From contig JALCRM010000007.1 in the NCBI GenBank assembly GCA_022652545.1, positions 81,036 to 145,035 on the forward strand: a stretch of 64,000 nt of DNA. The letters are read 5' to 3'. Below, piece after piece: positions 54,312 through 63,850 of this stretch. The notes beneath the pieces were generated by a model. The model worked only from the letters and a program-made list of their open reading frames with translations. It was not told the DNA's origin and did no database searches. How positions within the stretch are numbered: position 1 is the first letter of the stretch; every line of letters begins with the position of its first letter. Made by a program: the position numbers and the translations under genes. Origin of the DNA: Lachnospiraceae bacterium. GTDB taxonomy: Bacteria > Bacillota > Clostridia > Lachnospirales > Lachnospiraceae.

Positions 54312-56024
54312 TTTATCCTCATTTTTCACATAATCCGCAAGCGTGTTGTCTTTTGCTGCGTAGAGGATGATCCCGCCCAGATCCTGTTTGAGGACGTAGG
54401 CATTTTTCACCGGGTCAGGAAGGCTGTCGTAACTCTTTTTGTCTGTGAAAAGCAGCGTTTCCCCGTTCCATTCACTGCGGGTGGAATAGTAGGTATAATC
54501 GTCGCTGAGCCTGATCTCCGGCCCGCTGTCCGTGACGTTGACATACCGGTAGATCCTGCTTGTATCATAGATGCGCAGATTCCTTGCCAGCAGATCGTAG
54601 TTGTCTCCGTAAAAATAGACCAGCGGCACTTCGGTAGGACCGACCGTCGCGCTGATCAGCGCCATATCGCTCATCGGCAGACGCCGCTCCAGATAAATAT
54701 AATCAGAACACACAGTCTGCCCCACCAGGCAAAGCACGAATACACCGCACAGACATTTTTTCCAGATCAGCTGACTGATATTGCCGGAAAGCAGCTGCAG
54801 CAGGCACAGCAGCATGAAGACTGCCGGGATGATCAGATACCTCTTTTCAAAAAATCTGTCCCCGTAACGTGTGTTGAGGAGCGCAAACATAAACAGGTTC
54901 CATACCGCGATCATGACGGGAAGCAGCGACGGATACGCCGCTGAGGTTCCGGCGCACCCCGGTTTCCGTAAAGTAGAATCCGGCGCGCACCGGAGCCCTT
55001 TTATCACACGCACTGCACCTGCGGAGAACCCCGCGAGCAGGATCAGCAGAATGAGCAGTCCCAGAGCGTACATGCCCCCCTTCTTCGTCATCGCATCCAG
55101 ATAGCTGCCTGCCGGCAGCGCCGAAAACAGTTCCAGCATTCCCTGCCAGACCGAACCCAGGTTTTTCCAGAACTGGTCGATCCCGATCAGGCGGACCAGA
55201 TTGTCGTGGCTGGAATAATGCAGAACGCCTGTCTGCAGCTGTTTGCCCGCCACGACCAGCAGCAGGCAGACGGCCGTGTATACAAAAGCCGGTCTCTTCA
55301 GCTCTTTCAGGCTGTTTTGACAAAACATATACAGCAGTCCGGTCAGCAATGCCGGCGTGAGTACGGTAGCCGCCATGTAGTAGCCGCTCGAAACACCTGA
55401 AATGAAATAATACGCGGCAACCAGACACATCGCCGGCACCAGCCGGCGCATCCGCGGCGCAGATCCGCGGGTGTCCGTGACGTCCTCTGCCTGCAGCCTC
55501 AGCCAAAGCCATACGAACAGCAGACTGAAGAGCAGCTTCTGCGCGTACCAGGAGCCGGAAGACCAGATGCAGGAAAACCAGGAGAGGTCGATGAAATTGT
55601 CAAAATCCGGGGAGAGGAAGGGGCAAAGCATAAAGACATACGCAAGCAGCCGGACGCCCCGCGTCAGTTTCAGTTCTTTCATCAGCAGGCACAGGGCGGC
55701 CAGGATCGCCACGCCCGTGATCATATTGGAGATTCCCACAGCCGTATAGACATTGTGCGTGACATTCATAAGCAGCGCACTGAGCGGCACATTGTCGTCC
55801 AGGTGCAGCATGGTGGTATCCACCCAGTTTTTACAGAAAACCGTTCCCTGTTTCCAGACCTCATATGTCTTCAGATACAGGCTGCTTGCATCATATCCCA
55901 GATGGACCTGCAGCTGCGTAAGATTGAACCAGAGCAGGCAGGCGGCCTGTCCCAGTACCAGTGCGATCAGAACGAAATGGAACCACCTGCATTTCTTAAT
56001 GGCTGTTGTCAGTTGTGTTTTCAT
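54303..56024 (-). CDS. Large polytopic membrane protein of unknown function
   Basis: 573 residues from ATG 56024. About 11-12 hydrophobic segments and an extracytoplasmic C-terminal region (about 470-573; LVYFYGDNYDLLARNLRIY, YRYVNVTDSGPEIRL, AKDNTLADYVKNEDKSQ). An early Asp-containing loop (HLGYDASSLYLKTYEVWKQ) recalls GT-C type membrane glycosyltransferases, but no family is assigned. Its stop overlaps that of the convergent sirtuin gene by 9 nt. The ribosome site is weak and the start uncertain (ATG 56105 upstream also in frame). Confidence 0.65.
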   Translation of the reverse strand: MKTQLTTAIKKCRWFHFVLIALVLGQAACLLWFNLTQLQVHLGYDASSLYLKTYEVWKQGTVFCKNWVDTTMLHLDDNVPLSALLMNVTHNVYTAVGISNMITGVAILAALCLLMKELKLTRGVRLLAYVFMLCPFLSPDFDNFIDLSWFSCIWSSGSWYAQKLLFSLLFVWLWLRLQAEDVTDTRGSAPRMRRLVPAMCLVAAYYFISGVSSGYYMAATVLTPALLTGLLYMFCQNSLKELKRPAFVYTAVCLLLVVAGKQLQTGVLHYSSHDNLVRLIGIDQFWKNLGSVWQGMLELFSALPAGSYLDAMTKKGGMYALGLLILLILLAGFSAGAVRVIKGLRCAPDSTLRKPGCAGTSAAYPSLLPVMIAVWNLFMFALLNTRYGDRFFEKRYLIIPAVFMLLCLLQLLSGNISQLIWKKCLCGVFVLCLVGQTVCSDYIYLERRLPMSDMALISATVGPTEVPLVYFYGDNYDLLARNLRIYDTSRIYRYVNVTDSGPEIRLSDDYTYYSTRSEWNGETLLFTDKKSYDSLPDPVKNAYVLKQDLGGIILYAAKDNTLADYVKNEDKSQ

Positions 56025-56267
56025 ATTCCGGTCTGTTAATTTCCCCCTGCGCGAAAAGACTCTTCCGAACTTCAATATCGTAATCTTATCGGGTTTATAT
56101 GGCAATCGGTTTTTACTGCACCGGTTAAATTTTTTATAACATTTTCCGCAAAAAGCTCTAATTTCATCTTTCAGATTTTTGAGAGATTATAAGTGTAGCA
56201 AAAGTACATAAGCTGCTTGAAGCGCCGGCATCAAGAGCTGAGTCGAGATCCGATTCGGGAGGAGAAT

Positions 56268-57677
56268 ATGAACAGTAAAAAACTTATTTCGCTTGGATTA
56301 ATAGCGGGGATGATCATTTCAGTGACTGGATGCGGCAGCAGTCCCGCCGCATCTTCAACGGCAGCTTCCAGCAGTGCGGAGGCTGCCACAAAAGCGGCAG
56401 AAACCGCGACAACAGCAGCATCGGCGGCAGCGGCTGTGGATGCGGCATCTACCAAGGCTGCAGCTGACGCAGGGAATAAAGTGAAAATCGTGCTTGCAAC
56501 GAACTGGGGCGAAGGCGATTCCAAATATGACTACTTTTATCCCAAGTTTCAGGAGTTCCAGAAATCAGTGGCGGATACGATAGACGTTGAGCTGGAAACC
56601 TACACAACGGAAGATTATAAGACCAAGATCAAGACACAGACCGCCTCGGAAGACCTTCCGGATGTATTTACATATTGGGGCGGCGGCATGATGAAGGACA
56701 TGTGTGATGCCGGACTGCTGCTGGATATCGATGACTATTTCGCAGACAGTGCAACGGTCAAGAGGGATGATTTCGATCCCACTTCTTTCCAGTATTACAC
56801 AGCCTCTGACGGAAAGCAGTACGGTGTTCCCATTGAGTCTACCAGAGGCGTCTTCCTGGCGAACTCGGAACTGTTTAAAAAATATAATCTTGAATATCCG
56901 AAGACCTACGACGATTTAAAGAAATGTGCAGAAGTCTTTAAGAAAAACGGCATCATTCCCATTGCCATCGGCAGTAACGGAGGCACGCCGTCCGAGTTCT
57001 TCTACAGCGAGATCTACAATCAGTACAGCGGGGCTGAGGATGAACTGAATGCAATGACTTCCGGAGGACCGTTCAAAACAGACAATGCCGTCAAAGTGGC
57101 GCAGGATCTGCAGGACATGGTGAAGGACGGTATGTTCCCGGAGGACACCGTTACAAACGGGGGCTGGGGACCGAGCCTTCAGCTCTATACGGATCAGAAG
57201 GCGGCAATGACCTATACCTACCCCTGGATGTATGAATCAATACCGGAAGATATTCAGAAACTCAGCGATATCATCCCGATTCCGCAGATGCCGGGTTCCA
57301 GTGTCGACAGTTCTACAATCGAAGCCGGATTCACAGTATATGGTTTCCTCATTAACAAGGCATCTTTTGAAGACACGGCAAAGCATGATGCGCTCGTAAA
57401 GGTATGCGATTTTCTCGCTTCCGATGACCTTACGGAAAATCTGGTATTAAGCGGCATGGTTCCGTGCAAGAACGTGGATACTGCGTATGACAAGCAGAAA
57501 CTGATCATGCAGAAAACGATCGACTATGCAAAGGACAAGAAGCTGGTTCAGGTCCACTATACAAAGCTTCCCAGCAATGAAGCTATTTCCGCAATGGATT
57601 CAGGACTTGATGAACTGTTCATAAATGGCATATCTCCGGAGGACTTCGTGGATGAAGTCCAGGATACGCTGAAATAG
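56268..57677 (+). CDS. Sugar ABC transporter substrate-binding lipoprotein
   Basis: 469 residues from ATG 56268 (GGAGGAG at 5 nt). Lipoprotein signal with SVTGC lipobox, then a Ser/Ala-rich spacer (about 25-75). The type-1 solute-binding core is recognised by KIVLATNWG, TASEDLPDVFTYWGGG, YGVPIESTRGVFLANSELFKKYNLEYPKTYDDLKKCAEVFKKNGIIPIA and MTYTYPWMYES. First gene of the cluster; a strong hairpin follows. Confidence 0.92.
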   Translation: MNSKKLISLGLIAGMIISVTGCGSSPAASSTAASSSAEAATKAAETATTAASAAAAVDAASTKAAADAGNKVKIVLATNWGEGDSKYDYFYPKFQEFQKSVADTIDVELETYTTEDYKTKIKTQTASEDLPDVFTYWGGGMMKDMCDAGLLLDIDDYFADSATVKRDDFDPTSFQYYTASDGKQYGVPIESTRGVFLANSELFKKYNLEYPKTYDDLKKCAEVFKKNGIIPIAIGSNGGTPSEFFYSEIYNQYSGAEDELNAMTSGGPFKTDNAVKVAQDLQDMVKDGMFPEDTVTNGGWGPSLQLYTDQKAAMTYTYPWMYESIPEDIQKLSDIIPIPQMPGSSVDSSTIEAGFTVYGFLINKASFEDTAKHDALVKVCDFLASDDLTENLVLSGMVPCKNVDTAYDKQKLIMQKTIDYAKDKKLVQVHYTKLPSNEAISAMDSGLDELFINGISPEDFVDEVQDTLK

Positions 57678-57697
57678 CAGACATCTATTGCTCAGCT

Positions 57698-57733
57698 GAA
57701 TTCCCCCAGCCAGGAGTCTGACTGGGGGAATTC
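57698..57733 (+). terminator. Intra-operon hairpin after the binding-protein gene
   Basis: Perfect 12-bp stem GAATTCCCCCAG/CTGGGGGAATTC with a 12-nt loop, and no run of U. It probably stabilises the binding-protein message or partly terminates, giving less permease than binding protein. Confidence 0.7.
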
Positions 57734-57750
57734 TGTAAAACGGTGAGAAA

Positions 57751-58632
57751 ATGAAAAAGACAAAAAAAAGAGACATTGGCACGATCATTGGCTTTCTGTT
57801 CCCGGCGGTCGTTTTATACAGCGTATTTATGATCCTTCCGTTGCTCATGACCTGCTACTACAGCTTTACGGAATGGAACGGGATCACAGCTAAAGTATTC
57901 GTGGGCGCGGCAAACTATGCGGATATGCTCCATGACAGGAAGTTTTGGCAAACGCTGCAGAACACTCTTATACTTGTCACCTTTTCGCTGATTTTCCAGA
58001 TCTCGTTTGGCCTGCTGATCGCGTATTTACTGTACATCAAAACAAAAGGGGCCAAATTCTTCCGCACGGCGTATTTCCTTCCTGTCGTTATTGCCCCGGT
58101 AGCGATCGGCCTTATGTTTTCTTTGTTTTACAACAGCGAGATCGGCGTATTCAATAAAATACTGGAAAGCATCGGGCTGGGGATCCTGAAAACAAACTGG
58201 CTGTCGAATCCGAAGACAATTCTCGGTGCGGTCATGGCACCGCAGATATGGCAGTATATTGGCCTGTATATCACGATTTTCCTCGGCGCATTTCAGTCCG
58301 TTTCAGGTGACATTGTGGAGAGCGCGCAGATAGACGGCGCAAACAAGTCCCAGACATTCTGGCATATTATTATCCCGGATATTCGCAATTTTGTTTTCAT
58401 ATCCATGATCCTTTGCATTACCGGCTCGCTGAAAAGCTTTGACCATGCCTGGATCATGACAAAGGGCGGACCGGGCGTCCGCTCCGCTTATCTGGGCGTC
58501 TATATGTACAAAACATCTTTTGTCAATTCCGATTTCGGCTATGGCAGCAGTCTTTCGATCATCATTGTTGTTTTGTCATTGATCTTCAGCCAGGTCCTGA
58601 GCCATATCAATGATCGGTTTGCTGATAAATGA
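57751..58632 (+). CDS. Sugar ABC transporter permease (MalF/UgpA type)
   Basis: 293 residues with six TM helices. The binding-protein-dependent transport signature appears as the EAA-type loop ESAQIDGANKSQTFWHIIIPDIRNF. N-terminal LFPAVVLYSVFMILPLLMTCYYSFTEWNG is typical. It pairs with the following permease, 9 nt away. Confidence 0.92.
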   Translation: MKKTKKRDIGTIIGFLFPAVVLYSVFMILPLLMTCYYSFTEWNGITAKVFVGAANYADMLHDRKFWQTLQNTLILVTFSLIFQISFGLLIAYLLYIKTKGAKFFRTAYFLPVVIAPVAIGLMFSLFYNSEIGVFNKILESIGLGILKTNWLSNPKTILGAVMAPQIWQYIGLYITIFLGAFQSVSGDIVESAQIDGANKSQTFWHIIIPDIRNFVFISMILCITGSLKSFDHAWIMTKGGPGVRSAYLGVYMYKTSFVNSDFGYGSSLSIIIVVLSLIFSQVLSHINDRFADK

Positions 58633-58641
58633 AGGAGAAAT

Positions 58642-59472
58642 ATGAATAGACCATTAAAGAGTACCGTCGAAAAAACAGTAAGGTACTTTTTCCTTGTAGT
58701 GGTGGCGGCCATTTCCCTGTATCCGTTTGTCTGGGTGGTGATCTCATCTCTTAAGGACAACAATGAGATATACGGACATCCGTTTGCCTTAACGATGCAT
58801 CCGATCTGGACGCATTATGCGGAGGCCTGGCAAGGGGCGGACGTAAGCAGGAGCTTTTTTAACAGCCTGACAGTCTGTCTCCTTGCATTGCTTATCATGC
58901 TGATGATCACGACGATGGCCAGCTACATTCTCGTAAGAGTCTGGCCGAACAGATTCTTCAAAACCTATTTTTCGCTTGGCATTATGATACCGATCCATGC
59001 GCTGCTGATCCCGGCTGTACTGATCTTCAAGTTTCTGCATATGCAGAATAATCTGTTCAGCCTAGTGCTGATCTATGTCGCCTGGCAGATATCCTTCAGC
59101 ATGTTTATTATCAATGGCTATATGCAGAATATTCCGGTCGAGCTTGACGAAGCTGCAGAGATAGACGGCTGCACGAAAACGCAGACTTTCTTTAAGGTGA
59201 TCCTTCCGGTCTGCGGACCCGGGATTGCCACTGCGGCAACACTGGCTTTCCTTAACTGCTGGAATGACCTGCTGCTCGGCCTGGTGCTTATCTCTTCCAT
59301 ATCCAAAAGAACCATGACGATGGCAATTTCCGCTCTTCAGGGATCCTATGCCACGAATTACGGTCTTCTTTGCGCCGGCTTTGTCATTGCGATCATACCG
59401 GTCGTCATGATGTACCTTCTGTTTCAGAAACAGGTCGTTTCGGGAATGACTGCCGGTGCAGTCAAGGGATAA
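58642..59472 (+). CDS. Sugar ABC transporter permease (MalG/UgpE type)
   Basis: 276 residues, six TM helices. The N-terminal ISLYPFVWVVISSLKDNNEI and EAA loop DEAAEIDGCTKTQTFFKVILPVCGPG identify it. AAGGAGAAAT precedes ATG 58642. No ATP-binding subunit is encoded in the cluster, so a shared MsmK-type ATPase elsewhere is expected. Confidence 0.92.
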   Translation: MNRPLKSTVEKTVRYFFLVVVAAISLYPFVWVVISSLKDNNEIYGHPFALTMHPIWTHYAEAWQGADVSRSFFNSLTVCLLALLIMLMITTMASYILVRVWPNRFFKTYFSLGIMIPIHALLIPAVLIFKFLHMQNNLFSLVLIYVAWQISFSMFIINGYMQNIPVELDEAAEIDGCTKTQTFFKVILPVCGPGIATAATLAFLNCWNDLLLGLVLISSISKRTMTMAISALQGSYATNYGLLCAGFVIAIIPVVMMYLLFQKQVVSGMTAGAVKG

Positions 59473-59476
59473 CGCC

Positions 59477-61480
59477 ATGGTGAATTTTACAAAGGACGGG
59501 ATTCGGATCGGAAGAGAGGAATTACCTCTTTACAGCGGGGCTTTTCACTACTGGAGGTCACCCAGGAGCGCATGGAAACGGATATTGTCCCGTATCCGCA
59601 GTATGGGTTTCGGATTTGTGGAAACATATATTCCGTGGATCGTACATGAACCGCAGGAAGGCTGTTTTGATTTTGGGGAAAAGGTGCCGGAGAAAGATCT
59701 GGATGCTTTTCTGTCGTTGTGTGAAGAACTCGGACTCTGCGTCATTGTTCGTCCGGGTCCGCATATCAATGCGGAAATGGTGAATTTCGGGTTTCCTGAC
59801 TGGGTCGTTTGTGACACGGAGATGACAGCCAAAAACCCGTGGGGAACGGAAGTTGTCTATCCGTATGTCACCGGACCCTTTGCCATACCGTCCTATGCAA
59901 GTGAAAAATTCTATACGAAGGTGAGGAATTATTTCCTCCGCCTGCAGCCGATACTTCGGAAACATGCCTATCCGGAAGGCAGCATCGTTGCCATACAGGC
60001 AGATAATGAGACCTGTAACTTTTTCAGGGACAATCCGTTTATCATGGACTATAGTGGAGAGTCCATAGCACAGTACCATCGGTTCCTCAGGGAGCGGTTC
60101 AGGTCTGTCACGGAAATGAACAGGAAAACGGGGACAGGATACGGCTACTTCAGAGAGGCCCGGGCACCTGAAGGTTTAACTGATTCCAATTTTTCCGAGT
60201 GCATTCTCTGGGTGCGGTTCAAGGAATTCCAGATACTTGCTTCCATTGCGCGGATCGCCGGATTGATTGATGAGATGAAATTGAATATTCCGGTATTTCA
60301 GAACTGCGCCTACCAGACATACAGTCCGATCTCCGTGCAGAGAGACGAAAATCTCCCCGGCATTGATGCAGCCGGCATGGATCTCTACTGCGCTCCGGGC
60401 GATACTGCTACCATCCGTGAGAGGATCCTGTTTTTATCCGGCAGCTGCAAATTGTGTTTTGTACCGGAATTCGGGTCGGGATCATACTGGGACGAGGGCT
60501 TCATTCTATCCCCCGGACAACAGGAATTCGGTTATCTTTATGCGTTTATGCACGGAATGAAGGCTGTAAATTTTTATATGCTGGTTGAAAGGGAACGGTG
60601 GACAGCCTGTCCGATCAGAAATGACGGCTCAATAAGGAAAAATTATTATCATTCGTTCAAAAGGATGTTGCGATTCCTGCATGAAAATGAAATCTGGAAA
60701 GACCGCCGGCAGGCGCGAGTCCTCATTTTGAAAAACTATGAAATGGGAAGGATCAGGTCTGTCTCTGAAAAAGGCGGATTTACCTCGCTCAATTCCAATT
60801 GTTTTGTACAGCCGTTCCAGCTCCGGAAAGATGAGCTGAAACAGAACCTTCCGGCAGAGGTATGCGCAGACCGGTGCCCGGATCCGAGATTTGAAGACTG
60901 GATCCTTATGGTCATGCAGTATCTGGGACAGCATCAGATCGACTATGATCTGTCTGATGAATATCTGCCAACGGACCGGATTGAAAAGTATGATTATGTG
61001 TTCGCTTCCATGTACCCGCTGGAAGAGGAAGAATATCCGTACATTTTACAGAGGTATGCGAAAGGAAGGAACCATCATCTCATTTTCGGCCCATACCAGC
61101 CGGCTTTTGATGAATCTTCGGCGACATTGGGGGCGATGGACTGCGGCAGGCTGGTCAGGAACGAAGAAGAATTGAAAGAAGCAGGCGAAGGATCGGATCT
61201 GCTGAAAGCCTCCGGCCGCATTCATTGCACCATGGAAGGAAGCGCGGTTTCCGGACAGAAGGTTGAAATGATCTGGCAGAAATGCGGGATGGATCGGGTA
61301 TGGCATCAATATATTGCGAATACGGGAAAGGATATTGCCGCAGTTACCCTGACCTACAGCCGGCAGGTCCGGCTTAAGGGAATCTGGAACAGCAGAAGAA
61401 ACATGCAGGGAACGAAACTGAAATTACATATTCAGCCAATGGACATTGCGATTTTTGAGATCAGGGAGGCGGACCAGTGA
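59477..61480 (+). CDS. GH35-like beta-galactosidase
   Basis: 667 residues from ATG 59477, 4 nt after the permease stop. TIM-barrel opening LYSGAFHYWRSPRSAWKRILSRIRSMGFGFVETYIPW, then IVRPGPHINAEM and FGFPDWV. The acid/base Glu lies in IVAIQADNETC (about residue 178) and the nucleophile Glu in CFVPEFGSG (about 331). No signal peptide, so it acts on imported beta-galactosides. The C-terminal third is a less conserved beta-rich region. GH42-like features exist, but the opening is GH35. Confidence 0.87.
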   Translation: MVNFTKDGIRIGREELPLYSGAFHYWRSPRSAWKRILSRIRSMGFGFVETYIPWIVHEPQEGCFDFGEKVPEKDLDAFLSLCEELGLCVIVRPGPHINAEMVNFGFPDWVVCDTEMTAKNPWGTEVVYPYVTGPFAIPSYASEKFYTKVRNYFLRLQPILRKHAYPEGSIVAIQADNETCNFFRDNPFIMDYSGESIAQYHRFLRERFRSVTEMNRKTGTGYGYFREARAPEGLTDSNFSECILWVRFKEFQILASIARIAGLIDEMKLNIPVFQNCAYQTYSPISVQRDENLPGIDAAGMDLYCAPGDTATIRERILFLSGSCKLCFVPEFGSGSYWDEGFILSPGQQEFGYLYAFMHGMKAVNFYMLVERERWTACPIRNDGSIRKNYYHSFKRMLRFLHENEIWKDRRQARVLILKNYEMGRIRSVSEKGGFTSLNSNCFVQPFQLRKDELKQNLPAEVCADRCPDPRFEDWILMVMQYLGQHQIDYDLSDEYLPTDRIEKYDYVFASMYPLEEEEYPYILQRYAKGRNHHLIFGPYQPAFDESSATLGAMDCGRLVRNEEELKEAGEGSDLLKASGRIHCTMEGSAVSGQKVEMIWQKCGMDRVWHQYIANTGKDIAAVTLTYSRQVRLKGIWNSRRNMQGTKLKLHIQPMDIAIFEIREADQ

Positions 61481-62082
61481 TTGACCGGAGCTTTGCAGCT
61501 GAATATCTGGATCCCCTGGTTTGGTCCAGGCTGGAGAGAGTTCTGAGACCATACCGGAACTATGAAAAGCAAATTTTTGCTTGTACGGATGCAGCAGGTC
61601 ATATTACCATGAATGAAGAAGGAGAAAGCAGGGCAAAAAATACTGCGGTGATCCGGTATTCCTTCGAAGGCATGAAATCCTATTTTCAGAAAATCGAACG
61701 AATGGACTTTATTGCCGCGCATCCCGAGATCGACGATTATCTTAGTGCGATCAGCATGGAATTATGTGGTACAGCCGGAATAGAAGCCAAGGATCTCTGC
61801 CGGCAGAGGATGATTCAACGGGAGCTGGATGAGATCGCTTCGCTTGAAGACGGGGCCGTTCTTTTGTGGATCACGGATCAGGACTTACCCTACTTTCATT
61901 GTATTTTTCGTGTTCAAGGCGGAAAACTGACACTGGTTACGACGGCAGACCGGTACGGACAAAACATTGCAACGGCAGAGCAGTGCTGCGAGTGCATGCA
62001 GGAAGAATTTACCGGCAGGCCGGTTGTTTATGATTTTTCCCTGGAAGAATGGGACAGGCATTTGGATGCTGAGAAAAATTAA
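61477..62082 (+). CDS. Unknown protein in the galactoside cluster
   Basis: 201 residues from GTG 61477, overlapping the previous stop as GTGA. No signal peptide or TM helix. Pattern ENYEKQIFACTDAAGHITMN-like opening, SFEGMKSYFQKIERMDFIAAHPEIDDYLSA, VLLWITDQDLPYFHCIFRVQGGKLTLVTTADRYGQNIA and EWDRHLDAEKN. It looks like a small cytosolic alpha/beta protein; no family recognised. Coupled on both sides (the kinase starts inside its end), so likely functionally linked. Confidence 0.6.
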   Translation: MIDRSFAAEYLDPLVWSRLERVLRPYRNYEKQIFACTDAAGHITMNEEGESRAKNTAVIRYSFEGMKSYFQKIERMDFIAAHPEIDDYLSAISMELCGTAGIEAKDLCRQRMIQRELDEIASLEDGAVLLWITDQDLPYFHCIFRVQGGKLTLVTTADRYGQNIATAEQCCECMQEEFTGRPVVYDFSLEEWDRHLDAEKN

Positions 62083-63850
62083 CAGACATCTTTCAATAAA
62101 ATGGCAGATCTTCATAGGATCGATATTTGTCGCAATGATCCCTTCTGCCATTTCTTTTTTGTACTATATAAACAGTATGTCTTCCTTTTACGAGAAGGAG
62201 ACGGCAACATATCAGACGAATGAATTGAATATTATTACAGAACATCTCGATACCGTAATGAAGCAGGTCTTTGAAATTGCCGACAGTACCGCGAGTATGC
62301 TCGTTACGGCGGAGCCGTTTGCCCATTATCAGGAAAAGAGCGCTTACGGTAAATTGCAGGTAAGACGTTATATCAGCAATGAACTGGTCAATCGCGTTCT
62401 CACTTACGGAGATATCGATAATCTGTATCTTGAGACTTTTGACCGCGAAGTGTTTTCACCGCATGATGAGGAAATCAATGCGCTGATGTTTGCACAGGAT
62501 GCCGGGGACCTCAGCATCAGCCAGCCGGGGACGGATGAGATCATCCCTGTTCATGTTGCGGATTATAAAAGATACAGGAATGCATCTAAAAAATATCCTT
62601 ATGTCATAAGCTACAGGAAATATTTCAATCAGTATACGCCGGGTCATACCGTTGGAATGGTTCAGGTGGATGTCGCTTATGATACGATCGCCAATGCCGT
62701 CGACATCGAGCGCTCTTCCGAAAAAGACTATGTAGTTATTGTTGACCGGAATGAAGCGGTCGTGTATGCGCCGGAAGAAGAATGGCTCGGGAAAAAGACA
62801 GGGGATATTCCTGATTTTCCCGAAGAAGCAGGACAACACATCGCAGACCTTCAAAAGCAACAGACCGTGTATTCCAAAGACGTCACCGTCAGAAGTTCGG
62901 CGATTCAGGACTGCGACTGGACGGTCATTCAGTTCAGCAGCAATGCGCCTTATATAAAAGCCGTACATAGTGCGAGACGGACGTGGCTTATTGTTACATT
63001 GGCGTCACTGTTTGCAGCCCTGGGAGTGGGCTTGTTTATTTCTACGAATGTGGAAGATTCCATTATACAGATCATCAGTTCCATGCAGCAGGCCAGCCGA
63101 GGAAATTTCGAAATCGATGTTCACAATATGGGGAACAGCGAGTTTTCAAAATTGGCGGATGCCTTCAACTTCATGGTCATCCGTATAGACGCACTCATGA
63201 AGGACAACATCAAAAAGGAACATGAGAAGACAACGATCGAGCTTGCAGCCCTGAATTCCAAGATTAATTCACACTTTTTGTACAATACCCTGAACCTTGT
63301 CAAACTGCTGGCCATCAAGGACAGACAGCCGGAAATTGCGGAGATCATTGTCGCCCTGGCCGACATTCTCGAATACAGCTACAAAGATACCGACTCCCTG
63401 GTAAAGCTGAATCAGGAACTGGATTTTATCAGGGACTATCTTCTGATCCAGACCAGACGGCTGGGAAAGAACATCACGGTGCTCTATCATATCGATGAGA
63501 AAGCGGTCGATTGTTCCATTCCCAAAATGATCATCCAGCCGATCGTGGAAAACTGCGTAATGCATGCTTTTCCCGATACAGAGGAAAGAGCAGGCCAAAA
63601 GGATACGATCGATATTTCTGTTGAAAATGACACCCGTTCAGATCAACTGGTCATCACCGTGCAGGATAACGGGTGCGGCTTTGATTACAGTGGGACCGAA
63701 AATCTTAATGGTATCGGTCTGAAGAATGTTTTGCAGCGTTTGATGATCTTTTACGGAGACAAATACAAATATGAAATCCGGAGCTCCAGGCAGACAGGCA
63801 CCATGATCAGACTGGTTTTGCCATATGAAGATACGGCAAAGAACGGATAA
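62066..63850 (+). CDS. YesM-type sensor histidine kinase
   Basis: 594 residues from ATG 62066, overlapping the preceding gene by 17 nt. TM1 (about 13-36), an extracytoplasmic sensor domain (about 37-300; dCache-like), TM2 (WLIVTLASLFAALGVGLFI), HAMP, then the His_kinase domain SKINSHFLYNTLNLVKLLAIKD and GHKL ATPase (IIQPIVENCVMHAF, DNGCGFDY, GIGLKNVLQRL). The usual AraC-type response regulator partner is not in the window; it may lie just beyond the right edge. It likely controls this sugar cluster. Confidence 0.92.
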   Translation: MLRKINRHLSIKWQIFIGSIFVAMIPSAISFLYYINSMSSFYEKETATYQTNELNIITEHLDTVMKQVFEIADSTASMLVTAEPFAHYQEKSAYGKLQVRRYISNELVNRVLTYGDIDNLYLETFDREVFSPHDEEINALMFAQDAGDLSISQPGTDEIIPVHVADYKRYRNASKKYPYVISYRKYFNQYTPGHTVGMVQVDVAYDTIANAVDIERSSEKDYVVIVDRNEAVVYAPEEEWLGKKTGDIPDFPEEAGQHIADLQKQQTVYSKDVTVRSSAIQDCDWTVIQFSSNAPYIKAVHSARRTWLIVTLASLFAALGVGLFISTNVEDSIIQIISSMQQASRGNFEIDVHNMGNSEFSKLADAFNFMVIRIDALMKDNIKKEHEKTTIELAALNSKINSHFLYNTLNLVKLLAIKDRQPEIAEIIVALADILEYSYKDTDSLVKLNQELDFIRDYLLIQTRRLGKNITVLYHIDEKAVDCSIPKMIIQPIVENCVMHAFPDTEERAGQKDTIDISVENDTRSDQLVITVQDNGCGFDYSGTENLNGIGLKNVLQRLMIFYGDKYKYEIRSSRQTGTMIRLVLPYEDTAKNG

